From NCBI GenBank assembly GCA_015178975.1, contig WHVD01000038.1:124001-188000 (forward strand): a DNA stretch of 64,000 nucleotides, written 5' to 3'. Within the stretch, counting starts at the first letter, position 1; the number at the start of each line of letters is the position of its first letter. Shown piece by piece: positions 11,845 to 23,594 of the stretch. Source of the DNA: Hysterangium stoloniferum. Taxonomy: Eukaryota; Basidiomycota; Agaricomycetes; Hysterangiales; Hysterangiaceae. Under the pieces are notes generated by a model, which was not told the origin of the DNA, ran no database searches, and saw only the letters and a program-made list of their open reading frames with translations. The position numbers and the translations under genes are program-made.

Positions 11845-12621
11845 TGTTAAGGTGTGTACACAGAGGGTTTCCAGGGAAACCCATGGAAAATCCAGTAGGA
11901 CTTGGCTTCAGCTTATAGGCTGTGCCCTTGCGAGATCATGTTGTCCAATTTCAAATGGGTGGATGGGAATCCCAGGGAGTCTGGGCAGAGTTCGTGGGTC
12001 GAGATAAGATAAGTCAGAGGTTGAGTGATCGATGTGTCACAGCCTATGGGCTCCGACTAGTGAGAGTAGTGTAATTCAAAGGGGAGTTTAGAGTGGAAAA
12101 TGTACTAGATTACTGGGGAGAATCTAAGCTGATTTTCTGACTGGATTGTATGTACAACATCTGCCAGACTATATAGACTGTGGAATGAATGACATACCAA
12201 ATCCAGTAATAATGAAAACAAAACTAACAAACATAAAACAAGATATGTAAACACCAAACTTGGTGTTGGGAACAGGACAGAATGGAAGTGGAGTCCGAAT
12301 CATAACAGGTCATAAAACCATAATGGGAATGGAGGAGGAGCGGAGTCCAAATCGTGACAGGTCATCTGACTATAATGGGAATGGGGCTCACTTAGAGGCA
12401 TGATGGGTTTTCCCAGCGGGATCCAGTGACTGATGTGTGGGACAGAGTCAGACATAGACAGGGATGGAGTCTGGCAGGTATTCCAGTGACTGATACATGA
12501 AGTGGACAAGTCTGATGTACGGAGTCTGGCCGGAATTCCGGTAAACTGACAATTGGTGCGTATAGGGTGCAGGTGCATATAAGTTAGTACTCTGAGTCTG
12601 GGGGGAATTCTGGTCATAACA
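11845..12621 (-). repeat. 5' LTR of gypsy element 2
   Basis: 777 bp, TGTTAAGGTG...GTCATAACA on the plus strand, followed by the target duplication GCCAG. It contains the CAGCTTATAGGCTG hairpin at 11909-11922. Related LTRs occur at 19149-20067 and, more distantly and with much more CpG, at 16118-17207. Confidence 0.9.
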
Positions 12622-12626
12622 GCCAG

Positions 12627-13142
12627 TTGGGGTAGTTCAAAATTGTCATCCACTTCATCAGATCAAAGGTTGGTGCCAGCTGGTGTTGAGTTTTATTCTG
12701 ACATAAAGTGGAGGATGAATCAATAATAAAGATAATAAAGATATACACTATCCTGATAGAAATGATGGAAAAATGTTTAATGGGTTTGTTATTAAAAATA
12801 GTATGAGTTGACATATTGTAATACACAATATACAAGGGTTTAATAGACTTGTAAAAGAGTACTTGTGTGTCAATCAATGTGTCAGTTAGTGAACCATCTG
12901 CTGACATGATAGGTTGGTGATAGTTTAGGTGTACATGGCCCACAATTTGAATTTTCATATAAAGGGGTAAAGGAGATGACCTGCTGCTAGGAGAAGGGCA
13001 TTTCATCATCATTTCCCACATTTTTTTGATCAGGGCCAAGGTTAATCCTCCACCCATATGCACTTAGGTAGCTGTAAATAATTTACCCACCTTATTCCAG
13101 AATTTAATTGTATTAAATAAGGACAACATCAATGCTTACATG
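12627..13142. repeat. Non-genic stretch with a dispersed repeat (copy A)
   Basis: No gene is visible. The first 145 bp or so (12622-12770, from GCCAGTTGGGGTAG) matches 18069-18215 with moderate divergence. Because the other copy continues smoothly upstream of CCAG, it marks the pre-insertion site of elements 1 and 2. The rest is AT-rich and unassigned. Confidence 0.6.
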
Positions 13143-15298
13143 TGTTACGACCATGTCGCAACCCAACGGTTCCTGAGGTTATCGCCACCTATTGACGATT
13201 CAAGTCATCATCACTCAAGTCCTCACATCAGAAGCTGTCAGTTTCCCGACACTGATGTATGCCTTTGTGGTGATCAAACTCTGTTTACGCCCCCGTCAAA
13301 ATATACTCATACTATCTGGTTAAACTCTGATACATCTCTTTTCATTATGATGATCTATCCTACTCTATGTTTCACACATGTCTAAATATACTTGTAACTC
13401 TCGGACTCTTTCCTTTTCTCATAATCCTGCTCTCGGTTAATGTACAGCCTCTGAACTAATCGTAACCTTCCCGATTCTAGTCAAGCTTATTTGTCAATAC
13501 CATTTTCCACTCTTCTCCTAGTTAGTGTTTTTTAGACACCTGATACCTGTATATGAACCCACTGTAGTTGTAGTTACTAGGCAATCAGAATATCGACTCA
13601 GAATACCCTCTTACATCTATAGAAGTCTCATACTAAGTACTCCACTATCCACCTTTGCATGTGCTTGCCCACTCTTGGTCCCCAACCCCTTGGCCCGACA
13701 CTCAACTTATCCCTCATTTCTGATCAGTAGTTTCACCAAGAGGTTTTCATTAGGACTAGTCTTCACCCGCCCAAAATTTAAAGACACCTGACAGATAACT
13801 GCAAGGGCACTGTAGAGAGTTCAATCGGAAAGTAACCTATTTGGCAATAGTTTCAAGTCATGTCACAAGCACAAATTCTTATATATACTTTGCACTCAAG
13901 ACGACTTCTACACAGCGAAATCAGTTTCATCAAACAGATGACCAAAACTCCATCATGTTCAACACTGCATCATCCTCCAAAGTAACCCTCAGTTCCTACT
14001 CAAAACCGACTCTTCACTCCCAAATAGAGCTCCAGCCAATAACATCTCGCTTCTCCTCATCCTCAGACATCATTCCCAAGCCCCTACCCGCCCACGCATG
14101 CTCCTCCAAGAAATACCATTGTTTCCTCCATCGACAAGGTATTCGACTCCCATATGCTCCAGACGATCCTGTCTTCATTCGTATAGAACACTATGATGGC
14201 TCCTCCAAAATCCTCCACTATCAATTCGATCGAGTGTTCCAACAAGATAGTTCCCCACCGTCATCGGGAATCTGTTACATGGCGACGTTCACCCAATAGG
14301 AGATCACGGAGGACCCAAGTTATTCAGGACCCCAGTTCCAGAAGGAAGTCAAGTAGAGCCTCGTCGAGGTCGTCATTGATTTGTGTTCCTTGCGTGGTTG
14401 TGGAGCCTACTCACCACCTGGTTCTAAAATGGTGATTGATTGTGTCCCCTCCTTATACTGCAAAACTAGGAACACAATACGTCCAATCTCGGTTCATCGA
14501 TTGGTAATATTGTCAAGATTTCGAAATCAAGCATAGCATTTGAGGGTGATGCATTATCATGGGATTCTTGAGTGTCTCTGACTCATGTCATTGATTTTTC
14601 ATCAGCCATCACTTCTATTACTCCATCATCCCTATTGTCTGACTCACTTCCCCTATTGTTCTATTGTGTTTCCCCATTTATCCGTATCACATGTCTGATC
14701 TCATCTTTTGTTTGTCATTCTCTTATTGTTCAGCACAGCCTCCTATTATTGTTCACAGCTTTACTAACACTCCTATAGTGATGACTCAGAGATGACTCAC
14801 ACCATATCGCATTGTTATTGTGTCGTTGTTTGTAGATGTTTGATTTGTCCTGTGCTCTCTCATGTATATAAGGGTCTCTCTTTTGCCCATTGTTAAACAA
14901 GCAATTTTGTTGTATCTCATTTCGAAGCTCATTCTTAAGGACAATCTCTTAAGTCTTACTCTCAGTCTCACTCCTACGGCCAGTAAGGGATACTGTTGTG
15001 TCTCTTATTGTTGAAGTTCTTCACTCTACGACATTGGGCTTATGTCAGCCTTTTGTATCCATATCCGATTACGTAATACAAGGTCCGATCTCTAGCCTCT
15101 CGCTCCGAGTGTGTTTGGTTATAGACTGGTTTCAAGAACAACTGTGTTAGTGACCGTCATAAAGACTTGACCATTGCACGCAGGTTATTAGGTCTTTTCC
15201 TAGTAATGAACTTACAGCGCAGCACATAAGCTGAAGCCAAGTCCTTCCGATCAGCCCCCATCGGCCCACTGACATTAGTCAGTTTTCAGTTCTTAACA
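13143..15298 (+). mobile_element. Solo gypsy-type LTR interrupted by a second insertion
   Basis: The repeat begins TGTTACGACC and ends CAGTTCTTAACA and is flanked by a perfect 5-bp duplication ACATG (13138-13142 and 15299-15303). No internal element sequence is present, so this is a solo LTR left by recombination. Its body is split at about 13810 by a 1.4-kb insertion (13811-15216). A reversed fragment of the same LTR family lies at 46111-46341 and shows the uninterrupted form. The CAGCACATAAGCTG hairpin is at 15220-15233. Confidence 0.85.
13811..15216 (+). mobile_element. Probable solo LTR nested in the 13.1-kb LTR
   Basis: Comparison with the reversed relative at 46111-46341 shows that GATAACTGC(A/G)AGGGC and GCGCAGCACATAAG are normally adjacent; here 1406 bp intervene, beginning TGTAGAGAG and ending GAACTTACA. 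TG...CA ends, a TATA-like GTATATAAGG near 14865 and no transposase suggest a solo LTR. Only an imperfect 4-bp flank (GCAC / GCGC) can be read as a target duplication. An open stretch at 13841-14299 has no recognisable family. Confidence 0.55.
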
Positions 15299-15303
15299 AC
15301 ATG

Positions 15304-16112
15304 TCTGGCTCCAATACTGTATCTGGCCATACAGGGTCATTTATCCAACTGGGCTCCACATCATAAGAAGTACATAACTGCACATCCAGGTCCCCTTGAG
15401 GGCCCAGAAATATAATGTGGAGAAATAACTTCAAACAAGAATAGGCCTAGATGGGTCTACATCTCCAGGGTGAATAAATTACTGTCAGACACTGACATTA
15501 ATAAAGGGTAAGTGAGACATAAAAATCCTGAGACATTTACCCCTGTCCCCAGTTGAGTTACTATTGTCACGAAGGGTTTAACATTGATAAATGGACTTCT
15601 ATGCTTACTGATCATCAAATTGTGTGCAGGGATGCCCTCAATCACACTTTTCTCTATGGAGGTTGTCCGTAATCATTATAATATCAAATGTTTACTAATA
15701 AAACCAAAATTGCTACAAAACTCCATCTTTAAATAGTGATATATGTATCCTCTGAAACTATTATATTGTTAACCACCAACCATAAGAAACAATTTTCCAT
15801 ATTACATCCTAAACAATTCAGATTCAATTAATAGAACCTATTGTATATGGTTTTCCAAGTCATGTAAATACTTGCTAATACTTTTGTTGTTAATTTGTTT
15901 TTTAAAAACTGTAATGTAGTTATTTCTATGTAAAATATGTAAAATATTATTGGAAATTTTTCATAGCACAGCTGTCTGTATTAAGTAAAACCCCCTATAT
16001 ATTCTGGGTATGTTGAATCAAGTCGAAATCTGTTCAGATTGACAGATCCATTCCAAAGTAATTATGTATTTAGAGGTGCCAATGATATACATATGCATGG
16101 AATGGACTATCT
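15304..16112. repeat. Non-genic stretch; its end repeats at the right edge of the window
   Basis: No gene is seen. The last part, about 15905-16065, matches 63838-64000 (both contain CTATATATTCTGGGTATG followed by TTGAATCAAGT), so it is a dispersed repeat. Target duplication AAAAG of the next LTR begins at 16113. Confidence 0.6.
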
Positions 16113-16117
16113 AAAAG

Positions 16118-17207
16118 TGTTAAGTTGCCGAACAAATGGCTCCACAGATCGTCCCGCGGAGGTTTCTCCAGTAACTATATTCCGAACACACACATTCCGG
16201 GTAATAGTCCCATGGACTCCCCGGGTAATAGGTCCGGGGAATGTTCCGGGGATATTAGTAGTACAAGACAGGTGTGTCAGAATAGTTACCAGAGAACAGG
16301 GTAATGACTGAGATGGACTTGGCTTCAGCTTATAGGCTGCACCCTCGTACACTCATTCAGGTGTCCATATTTCAAACTGACAGAATGCATGCAAGGAGAT
16401 ATAGATTCCGGAGTTCCCGTGGGAGTTCCGGGAATCGAGTGTGCAGACAGACAAGAGGACTAGAGACTGTTCAAGGGTCAAACTTGTTCGGGGGAAAACT
16501 TGTTCGAGGGTTAAACTTGTTCGAGATTGAAACTGGATTCTAAGTACATGAATATAGCAGACTTATATAGACTGTGAAATGTAATAATACCAAATCTGGT
16601 ATTAATGAGAGGCAGAACTATTAAACATAAAATGAAACAAGTAAATACTAAACTGGGAATTAGGGACGGAACGGAACGGGAGCGGAGAACGAATCATGAC
16701 AGGTCATTTATCCATAACTGGAGTGGGGCTCAGTTAGAGGGGTTCCGGAAGTCCGGTCGGAGTCCGGTGACTTGGTGCACAAGATAATGTCGGGTATAGA
16801 CAGGCTTGATGTGCAGGAGGTCCGACGGAGTCCGGTGGGTTTTCCGATGACTGGTGTGTGAGATGCAGAGACAGATAACAGGAGGAGGGTTCTATGCTCT
16901 GTTAGGGGGGTTCCAGGAGTCCGGTCGGAGTCCGTGACTGGTACATAAGACACAGAGTGTCGGGTGTACATAGAGTGGCGTCTGGAGTCCGGTGGAGTCT
17001 GGAGTCTGGTGGAGTCCGAGGACTGGTGTATGAGACACAGCGGGTTAGGTGCAGACAGGTGGGGTGCGTACAGAGAGTCAGGCATAAACAAGTTGACGTG
17101 CAGGCTCCCGTGGGAACTCCGGTTGTAACTATACAATATAGAGGGTTGGGAGCTTGTAGGACAGGGTCCAGGGGCCCGGAGGCCAGCAGGTTTTCCGGTT
17201 CCTGACA
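16118..17207 (-). mobile_element. Solo LTR, gypsy type, with AAAAG target duplications
   Basis: 1090 bp from TGTTAAGTTGCC to GGTTCCTGACA on the plus strand, flanked by AAAAG at 16113-16117 and 17208-17212. No coding region is present. It contains the CAGCTTATAGGCTG hairpin at 16326-16339, a run of related AACTTGTTCG motifs near 16480-16530 and repeated AGTCCGGTGGAGTC motifs near 16985-17025. It keeps many CpG sites, unlike its relatives at 11845 and 19149, which suggests it is younger. Confidence 0.9.
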
Positions 17208-17212
17208 AAAAG

Positions 17213-19148
17213 TATCTATTTTTTAAAAGTATTTAGTGTTTCAAACTACTAATTTTTTTATTGTCTACTCGTATCCAGAAAGATTCATTAGTTTGTAATG
17301 TATGAGGGAGTTTAAAACTTTTAAAAAGTTTTAAAAACCAAATTATGTTTGAATCACATCACAGATGTTTAAATGACCTTTAGAGTATATTAGAATTTGG
17401 TATACTTAATAGTTTTCAGATATCCTCCTATGCAAAGTGGAGCATATACTTTCCATGTATCAGATGAAAGTGAACCCCACTGTAGGACTAGTATCTGCTG
17501 TAGGTGCAGACAAACACTAGAATGAGTGATGGGGAATAAACCACTACTGTATTGAAATCCACATGTACATAATATATTCTAGTGGAGAACAATAGAATGT
17601 GAGCAACAATGGGATGTGGACTACCATGGAATGTGGACAACAATAGAGCTAACTATTACCAAATCACAGTGTAGGGAGTCTCACTCCCTTACACCACCAC
17701 CCCCAGCTGAAAGGCCTGACAATAATGTGTGCTAGTGAAGCCACAAAGTTTAATGTGGCTGTGGAAAAGGGCAGGACAGGGGCTCAGTGATAGGCTGGTT
17801 CTTTCTCAACTCACCCATCAGTAGTTCAAGCCTGCTCCACCTAGAATCCATGTCGGAGTATTGCATCGCTCTGAGTGATAAATTTACCACACTGTTGAAA
17901 ATCAATCATTGGCTATGTTTCTTTACAGAGGGTTTCACTTCTGAATCCTGTGCCGATTGCCTGGGCATAGTACTAGCATTGATTTAGCCTCCTTAAGCTT
18001 GTATTATGATCCAATTGGCCACTTGTTCTTTGGTACATGTGTTTATCTTCTTGCAACAATATCCCTTCGGCCAGTGGGGGTAGTTCAAAATTGTCGTCCA
18101 CTTCATCAGAACAAAGGTTGGCACCAGCTGGCATTGAGGTTTATTCCTACAAAAATTGGAGGATGAATCGATAATGAAGATATACACCATCCTGACAGAA
18201 ATGATAGGTGATGGTGCTTGACAGCAATATCTCGCAGCCTTTGGTTCTTATTACATAATGTGTGCAGCAACAGAGAGAAATTAAATACAATTTAGTTGTA
18301 CTACAAATCACATAGACAGGCCGTAATCCTTCAAGATCCCCTGGATTGTCAATGATGACCTGTTTGTGGTGAACTTGGTAATAGTGTTCACCTCATTTGG
18401 GTGGCAATGTTTGGTCCTGATATCCAGGAGCCCTCCACAAAAACCGGATTTCAAGTGGGAAATTGAAGTAGCATTGCCATGCACCTTCTGTTAAATGGGT
18501 GAATTGAAGAACAGTGGTAACAATATTGATTTGGCACTGCCATCTGTACTGTCAGTTCAGAACAACTACTATATAATTGACATTTATTGGTATAATAATA
18601 TCAGGCTCAAATTGTGCAATTTGCATGCTGGGAACATTCTTCTTCGAATCTATCACTGCATCCTCCTTGGAATTTTTAAGATTTAGATTGAAGGGTCTTT
18701 AAGTCTACCACCTGATGAGCTGTCACATCTGTCACATTCTCATAAATCCCTCTCCTCTTCCACTAGCATGCCCACCATCAGCCGTGACTAAATACTTTTA
18801 ATATATATGAGCATAAGTAGTAAGTGGTACCAGGTGATTTAATTTCATTGAGACAGACTCTCACACTGCCCCCTGGTATCGAAGAGGACAAGTTAAGTGA
18901 TGTAATTCCCAATAGTAATGATATCTCCTGCCAGGTAAATTCTTTTTTTCACGTCACATATGTGTTTTCTGTTTTTTAACTTGATATTTTATTAGGTGAG
19001 CGAATGTCCGTATGAGGACCTAAGCTTGCACTCAGCCATTGTGGGCCAAGAAAGTAAAATGGACGAATTGGAATCTGATTTGGAGGCACTGGAAGGGTAA
19101 GACAAAATGTGGAGAAATATATCTGGGGACCTTCAGAGTTTATGAAAG
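17213..19148. repeat. Non-genic stretch with small fossils
   Basis: No convincing gene. It holds a hairpin at 17669-17694 (GTGTAGGGAGT facing ACTCCCTTACAC), a roughly 35-bp scrap at about 17759-17795 (GTGGAAAAGGGCAGGACAGG) that matches the Tc1-like transposase at 30028-30062, and copy B of the dispersed repeat at about 18060-18215. The rest is AT-rich and unassigned. Confidence 0.5.
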
Positions 19149-20067
19149 TGTTAAGTTGCATGCAGGGCTTAGCAGAGGGTTTCCGGAGAAACCTGTGGGT
19201 ATTCTGGTAGGACTTGGCTTCAGCTTATAGGCTGCACCCTTGTGAGATTGTAGTGTCCAATTTCAAACAGGCAGATGGGAAAATGGGAAACCTGGGGAGT
19301 CTGGGAGTGGTTGATAAGTCGGGGGTTGATAAGTTGAAGTACCAGTTGGGAAGCCCATGGGCTCTGACGAGGTCCAGTGGTTGGGTTGGGCAGTGATGGG
19401 TCAGAGGTTGAGTAATAGATAGGTCAGAGCCCATGGGCTCCAATGAGGTAAATAGCAGTGTGTTTCAAAGAGAGGAATAGAGCAGAAAATATACTAAGAT
19501 TACTGGGGAGATCTAAGCTGATTTTCTGACTGGATTGTATGTACAACATCTGCCAGACTATATAGACTGTGGAATGTATATTATACCAAATCCAGTAATA
19601 ATGAGGTCCAAACAAGTAATAATGAAACGAGATAAGTAAACACCAAATTAGGTGTTAGGAATGGAATGGAATGGAATGGAATGGAATGGAATGGAATGGA
19701 ATGGAATGGAATGGAATGGAATGGAATGGAATGGAATGGAATGGAATGGAATGGAATGGAATGGAATGGAATGGAATGGAATGGAGGTGGAGTCCAAAAC
19801 ATGACAGGTCATTAGACCATAATGGGAATGGGGCTCAGTTCAGAGCCCAGTGACTGGTGCATGGAATGGGATCAGACATAAACAGGCTTTGACGTGTGTG
19901 GGTCCTGGCAGGGTCCAGTGACTGATGTGTGAGAAACAGAGGGTCAGGCATAGACAGGCTTGACATCTGCCTCCCAGCAGGTTTTCCAGTTTAGCTGTAA
20001 CTTGATATAGCAAGTTAGGTGCATGTAGGATGGGGTCCAAAGCCTGGCAGGTTTTCTGGTCCTAACA
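19149..20067 (-). repeat. LTR related to that of gypsy element 2, carrying a GGAAT microsatellite
   Basis: 919 bp, TGTTAAGTTGC...GGTCCTAACA on the plus strand. It is similar to 11845-12621 along most of its length and has the CAGCTTATAGGCTG hairpin at 19221-19234. Neighbouring sequence shows no matching target duplication and no internal element sequence, so it is a solo or truncated LTR. Confidence 0.8.
19658..19785 (+). repeat. (GGAAT)n microsatellite
   Basis: An uninterrupted array of about 25 GGAAT units (128 bp). The relatives of the host LTR have only GGGACGGAACGGAACGGGAG (16118 copy) or GGACAGAATGGAAGTGG (11845 copy) at this spot, so the array grew from a short seed within the LTR. 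Confidence 0.97.
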
Positions 20068-20999
20068 GTCCTCATCTTCACCTTGCCACCTCAAGAAACA
20101 TCAGAGTTGTCATTGTCATCATCCAACACAAAATAAACTACATTACACTTGTGATCAAAGACATTCAAGTCACTCCCACAGAATATAGATGATATACAGG
20201 TGTGTTATCCAGCAGGTTTCATTAGATATTTGATTTAAACCCACTTGCTATCAAGTGGTCATGGCATCTGGATTCCTCTCACATCTCCTATATTGTGAAG
20301 TTATACATTAAACTGGTTACAAAATGCCTTGGTGGGCTCATTTAACTATCTGTGGAATATCCACAATTGGCATTCTTTGCAAGTTGGATCTCATGGAAAA
20401 GAAGTGTTCCAGCATTGGCTCAAGGTTTCAAATGGAGAGAATACCTCATGAAATATGTCCAATGCAGTCCCTGTATGTTCTAAAAGCCCCTCCTTTTATT
20501 CCAGAGTTTTATGCCTCATCATAGCTGACCTGGAGATTGAAGGTATTCTATTTGAAGTAGTTATCATCCATAAATCCAAGGTGATTTTATCCACAACTGA
20601 GGCTTGCAAATATCATTCCACATTTTATTGGCATCAATGAGGAGCTGCAGAGTACTGTGTGAACCTTTGGGGTGAGTTTACCATCAGTACCCAACAAATG
20701 GGAAATGTCAAGTTTGTTGGAAGTTGACTGTTTTTCCTTGTAGCATTTCTTGTCTCTTTTCTGATTGGAATTTGATTTGCCAGTATTTAGTGCCAGAGTT
20801 GCTGGTGTTATTGCCTGAGTTATTTCCAGAAGACTTGCTAGATGATGCCTTATTGCCTTGAGAATGTTCCATTGGATTCTCTCGAGAAACCTCAGCTTTT
20901 CACTCCCAATACCAGGCATCAGATGTCTGAGCTTTAATCCACATGAGTTGGAGAGCTTTCAGCTTTCCATCTTTGCAGATCTCGTCTTTAAGGTGTGTG

Positions 21000-22292
21000 T
21001 GATGTATCAGCATCATCTCATAATATTCTCTTAATTTTCTGTGGATTATTTAATATTCTTTCAAATTTATTGTATTTTTTACTATGTTTATTGTGAAAAA
21101 TAGGCCTTATTCCTTTTGACTTCGCATAAATAATAGTATATATGGACTCATATTATGCTATTATTACTTAATTTATTTATTATAATTTTTAACTAATTAT
21201 TTATATTTTATTTACTTAGTTATTGCCTTTCGGCACCTTGCTGCAGCTTGTTTGCGCATTTTTGAAGTCATGTGACTTATTAGATAAGCGTCCGATGTCG
21301 GGATGTCACACCGGTCACAGTCCGATGTCGGGATGTCACACAAGTCACGAATGTGACTACCTGAGTCATTATTAGATTCCGCCGACTCATTGTTTGCTTC
21401 CGTCCCGGGACCGCGGCCTTGAACCTTCATGTTCAAGCAAGAGGTTAGAACCCTTGTCTCAGAGAAGGGAATCACATGATAGACAAAGGGTAAATAATGA
21501 GTAGAATATGAGGTCATTATGATCTAACTAATGACCTCATAAACTAAATAATTAGCTAATCATTGAGTTATCAAAATGTATATAAGGAGGGCCAACTTTC
21601 CAATAAAATCATCTATCACACACATATTTTACAGTACAGCACAGAAGCTTACCTCATCATCCTAAGGACAATAATAGCCTTAGTCTGATACACTCACTGC
21701 AAGCACCTACACTTGCAGCATCTTGAATCTTTGTCAGCAACTCTTGAACTTAGCTAATCATCTAAGTTCCCCCAGCCTCACAGCTACCCTTTAGGCTTAT
21801 TAATTAGATAATAAACCTAATAAGTATCTAAGTATCCTTACTGAAATCCCTGCCAATACTAGATTATTCAAGGCACAGCCCTAAGTTTATTGAATTAATC
21901 AAGTACAAGCACTCAGATAATGCAATACATATTATTTTCTCTATTAATAAATTATTTAACACCTTGTTAAATAACTATTAATAGTTGCAAATAAGCATAC
22001 AAGAATCCAAAGCTCTTATATCAAGTCTCTGCCAAGTTACTGCGCATATATTCAGCTTCCAGCCCCTATTCTCAAGGAATAGTTCTTTTATTTGCTAAAA
22101 GAGTCATACACAGTTCTATTGAACCTTTCAATAATCAAAATAAGCATTTATTTGAGTTGTTTAAGCTTCATAGCGCAGCTCATTAATCTATCAGTATTTA
22201 AATTACTGGACCTTTGCTTGTTTTATTGTTGAAGCTCTGTGACACTATAGCATATATTGAGCTATCTAAGAGAATCCCCTGAATACATTACA
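21000..22292 (+). mobile_element. Solo LTR (1293 bp) nested in the gag fossil
   Basis: Begins TGATGTATCAGC and ends GAATACATTACA, flanked by the 5-bp duplication GTGTG at 20995-20999 and 22293-22297; the gag homology with element 2 stops and resumes exactly here. It has a TATA box (TATATAAGG, about 21578) and an AATAAAA signal near 21602, as expected of a U3-R layout in plus orientation. A 22-bp motif GTCCGATGTCGGGATGTCAC is directly repeated near 21290 and 21320. The length and ends suggest a copia-type family, but that is inference. Confidence 0.8.
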
Positions 22293-23052
22293 GTGTGATA
22301 GAAGTCCCATATAGAAATGGTGCCAGAGGGCAGAATTGTCCCAACCACATCGTATGGCAAGGGTATTGAACTTGACAAGATAATCAGAAACTCATTGATT
22401 GTCCTTCAATCTTAAGCATCATTAATTCATTTTTCATTGCGCCGGATTGGTCATCATAAGGTCTGAAATTAGTTTCCAGTTCTTCCACAAATGCATCCCA
22501 GTCCTCAAGCCATATGGGTGTCTTGTCAGATATTCTGGATAGTCTGGGTTCAAACAAATCCTGATTGGTATCATTGAGATAAGAGAGTGCAAAATTGACT
22601 TTTCAACTGTCGGATTTAAATGCAGTGGGTCAATCACAGAAACTGAAATGGCATTGGAGAAGGAAATTCTTCAATTTTTTCAGATCTTTGCCAGTAAATG
22701 GTTTGGTTCTTTAACTCCAGTGCAGGATTATTCCTTGATTTCCTCAGCAGATTTCAAATAGTCAGTGAATTTCACAATGGAGTTAACAAACATCATTTCA
22801 GCTGGTTCATTGGAAGATTTCTTTTTCAATTTGTCTGGCTGTTCTTCTACCTCCTTGTCAGAAACATTAGGAGTGTCAGGATCCTTCGCTACCTCAGTAA
22901 CTTCTTCAATGGAAGCTGATGCTGTTGGCTGAATTGGGGTTTCAGGTTGGGTGGTATAAAGTTGCAACAGGGATTGAAGTTGAGATGGTCCTTCAGCAGC
23001 TTTGCATTTGGGACCCATGATGGGCAAGTTGCAGAGTTGAGATCTGGTATAC

Positions 23053-23594
23053 TGTTAAGTGCTGTGTCAGAACTTAATCTGGAACTATCAGAAGGTCACC
23101 AGGAACTCAGAAACTATCAGATAGGGTCAGGATGTCAGCTTCAGCTTATGTGCTGCACCTCTACGCAAACACTCAGGAGTCCTTAATTTCAAAGATGGGA
23201 CTTACACTGGAAGTTATGGATATTCAGAGTTCCAAAGAGTTCTGAATATTGAGTGTACAGAAAGACAGAAGAGGGAATAAGAAACTAAGTTGATATCAGA
23301 TCTAAAGTAAAGTACAAATTTGTGGAAACTAATATAAGTTTTCTTGTTATTGTACTACAAACTAAGACCACAATAAGATGGAAATGGAAGTATTCCGAAA
23401 TGGGAATACAATAAGATGAACTAAGGAAATATTATTCCAAAATGGGAATACTATAAACAAATGACTGAATACTTGTCAGCAGACAAGTTACCAAATGCAG
23501 AACAAGGAGAAGATATGGAAGATACAGGAAATATAATGTTCCATAGTCGGAGATCAGGGTCAGATGTTGAAGTATCTGGGAATAGATTGTAACA
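23053..23594 (-). repeat. 5' LTR of the truncated minus-strand gypsy element
   Basis: Reverse-oriented relative of the LTR at 3830-4415, with many shared blocks but CpG largely replaced. TGTTAAGTGCTG...GATTGTAACA. Contains the hairpin CAGCTTATGTGCTG at 23142-23155. Confidence 0.85.

Larger units (their letters stand above)
4425..12621 (-). mobile_element. Gypsy element 2 (Ty3/gypsy chromovirus), full length
   Basis: A minus-strand element bounded by two related LTRs and flanked by a perfect 5-bp duplication GCCAG (4420-4424 and 12622-12626), so both true ends are present. Reading on the minus strand: 5' LTR (11845-12621), gag (about 11819-10350), protease, RT/RNase H, integrase, chromodomain (to about 6400), a plus-strand accessory gene (5186-6176), a purine tract (revcomp AAAGGGAGGGTAC, 5015-5027) and 3' LTR (4425-5014). 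The coding part is badly decayed, with about ten breaks, and contains a roughly 570-bp AT-rich insertion. CpG is strongly depleted relative to element 1. I judge it clearly older than element 3. Confidence 0.93.
20587..23594 (-). mobile_element. Truncated gypsy element with 5' LTR and gag, interrupted by a solo LTR
   Basis: On the minus strand: a 542-bp LTR (23053-23594) of the element 1 family, then the N-terminal gag segment (23027-22728), the gag core (about 22700-22300), a 1.3-kb foreign LTR (21000-22292) and the gag C-terminal part (about 20990-20590; GTDGKLTP as in element 2). Nothing of pol follows, so the element is truncated. The coding remains are a fossil with many breaks. CpG is scarce, which points to considerable age. 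Confidence 0.8.

Noticed and set aside
13841-14299. A host gene of 152 residues
   Set aside because: It lies inside an LTR-like insertion and shows no family motif; kept only as an observation.
17759-17795. A second Tc1-like element
   Set aside because: Only about 35 bp match the transposase; no arms or further coding sequence are present.
19658-19785. GGAAT array as a centromeric satellite
   Set aside because: It is a single 128-bp array embedded in one LTR with no higher-order repeat; no evidence for a centromere.
19581-19853. Open readings of repeated HSIPF and MEWNG units
   Set aside because: They are translations of the GGAAT microsatellite, not genes.
21289-21345. CRISPR-like repeat pair GTCCGATGTCGGGATGTCAC
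   Set aside because: Only two copies 30 bp apart inside a eukaryotic LTR; no array.
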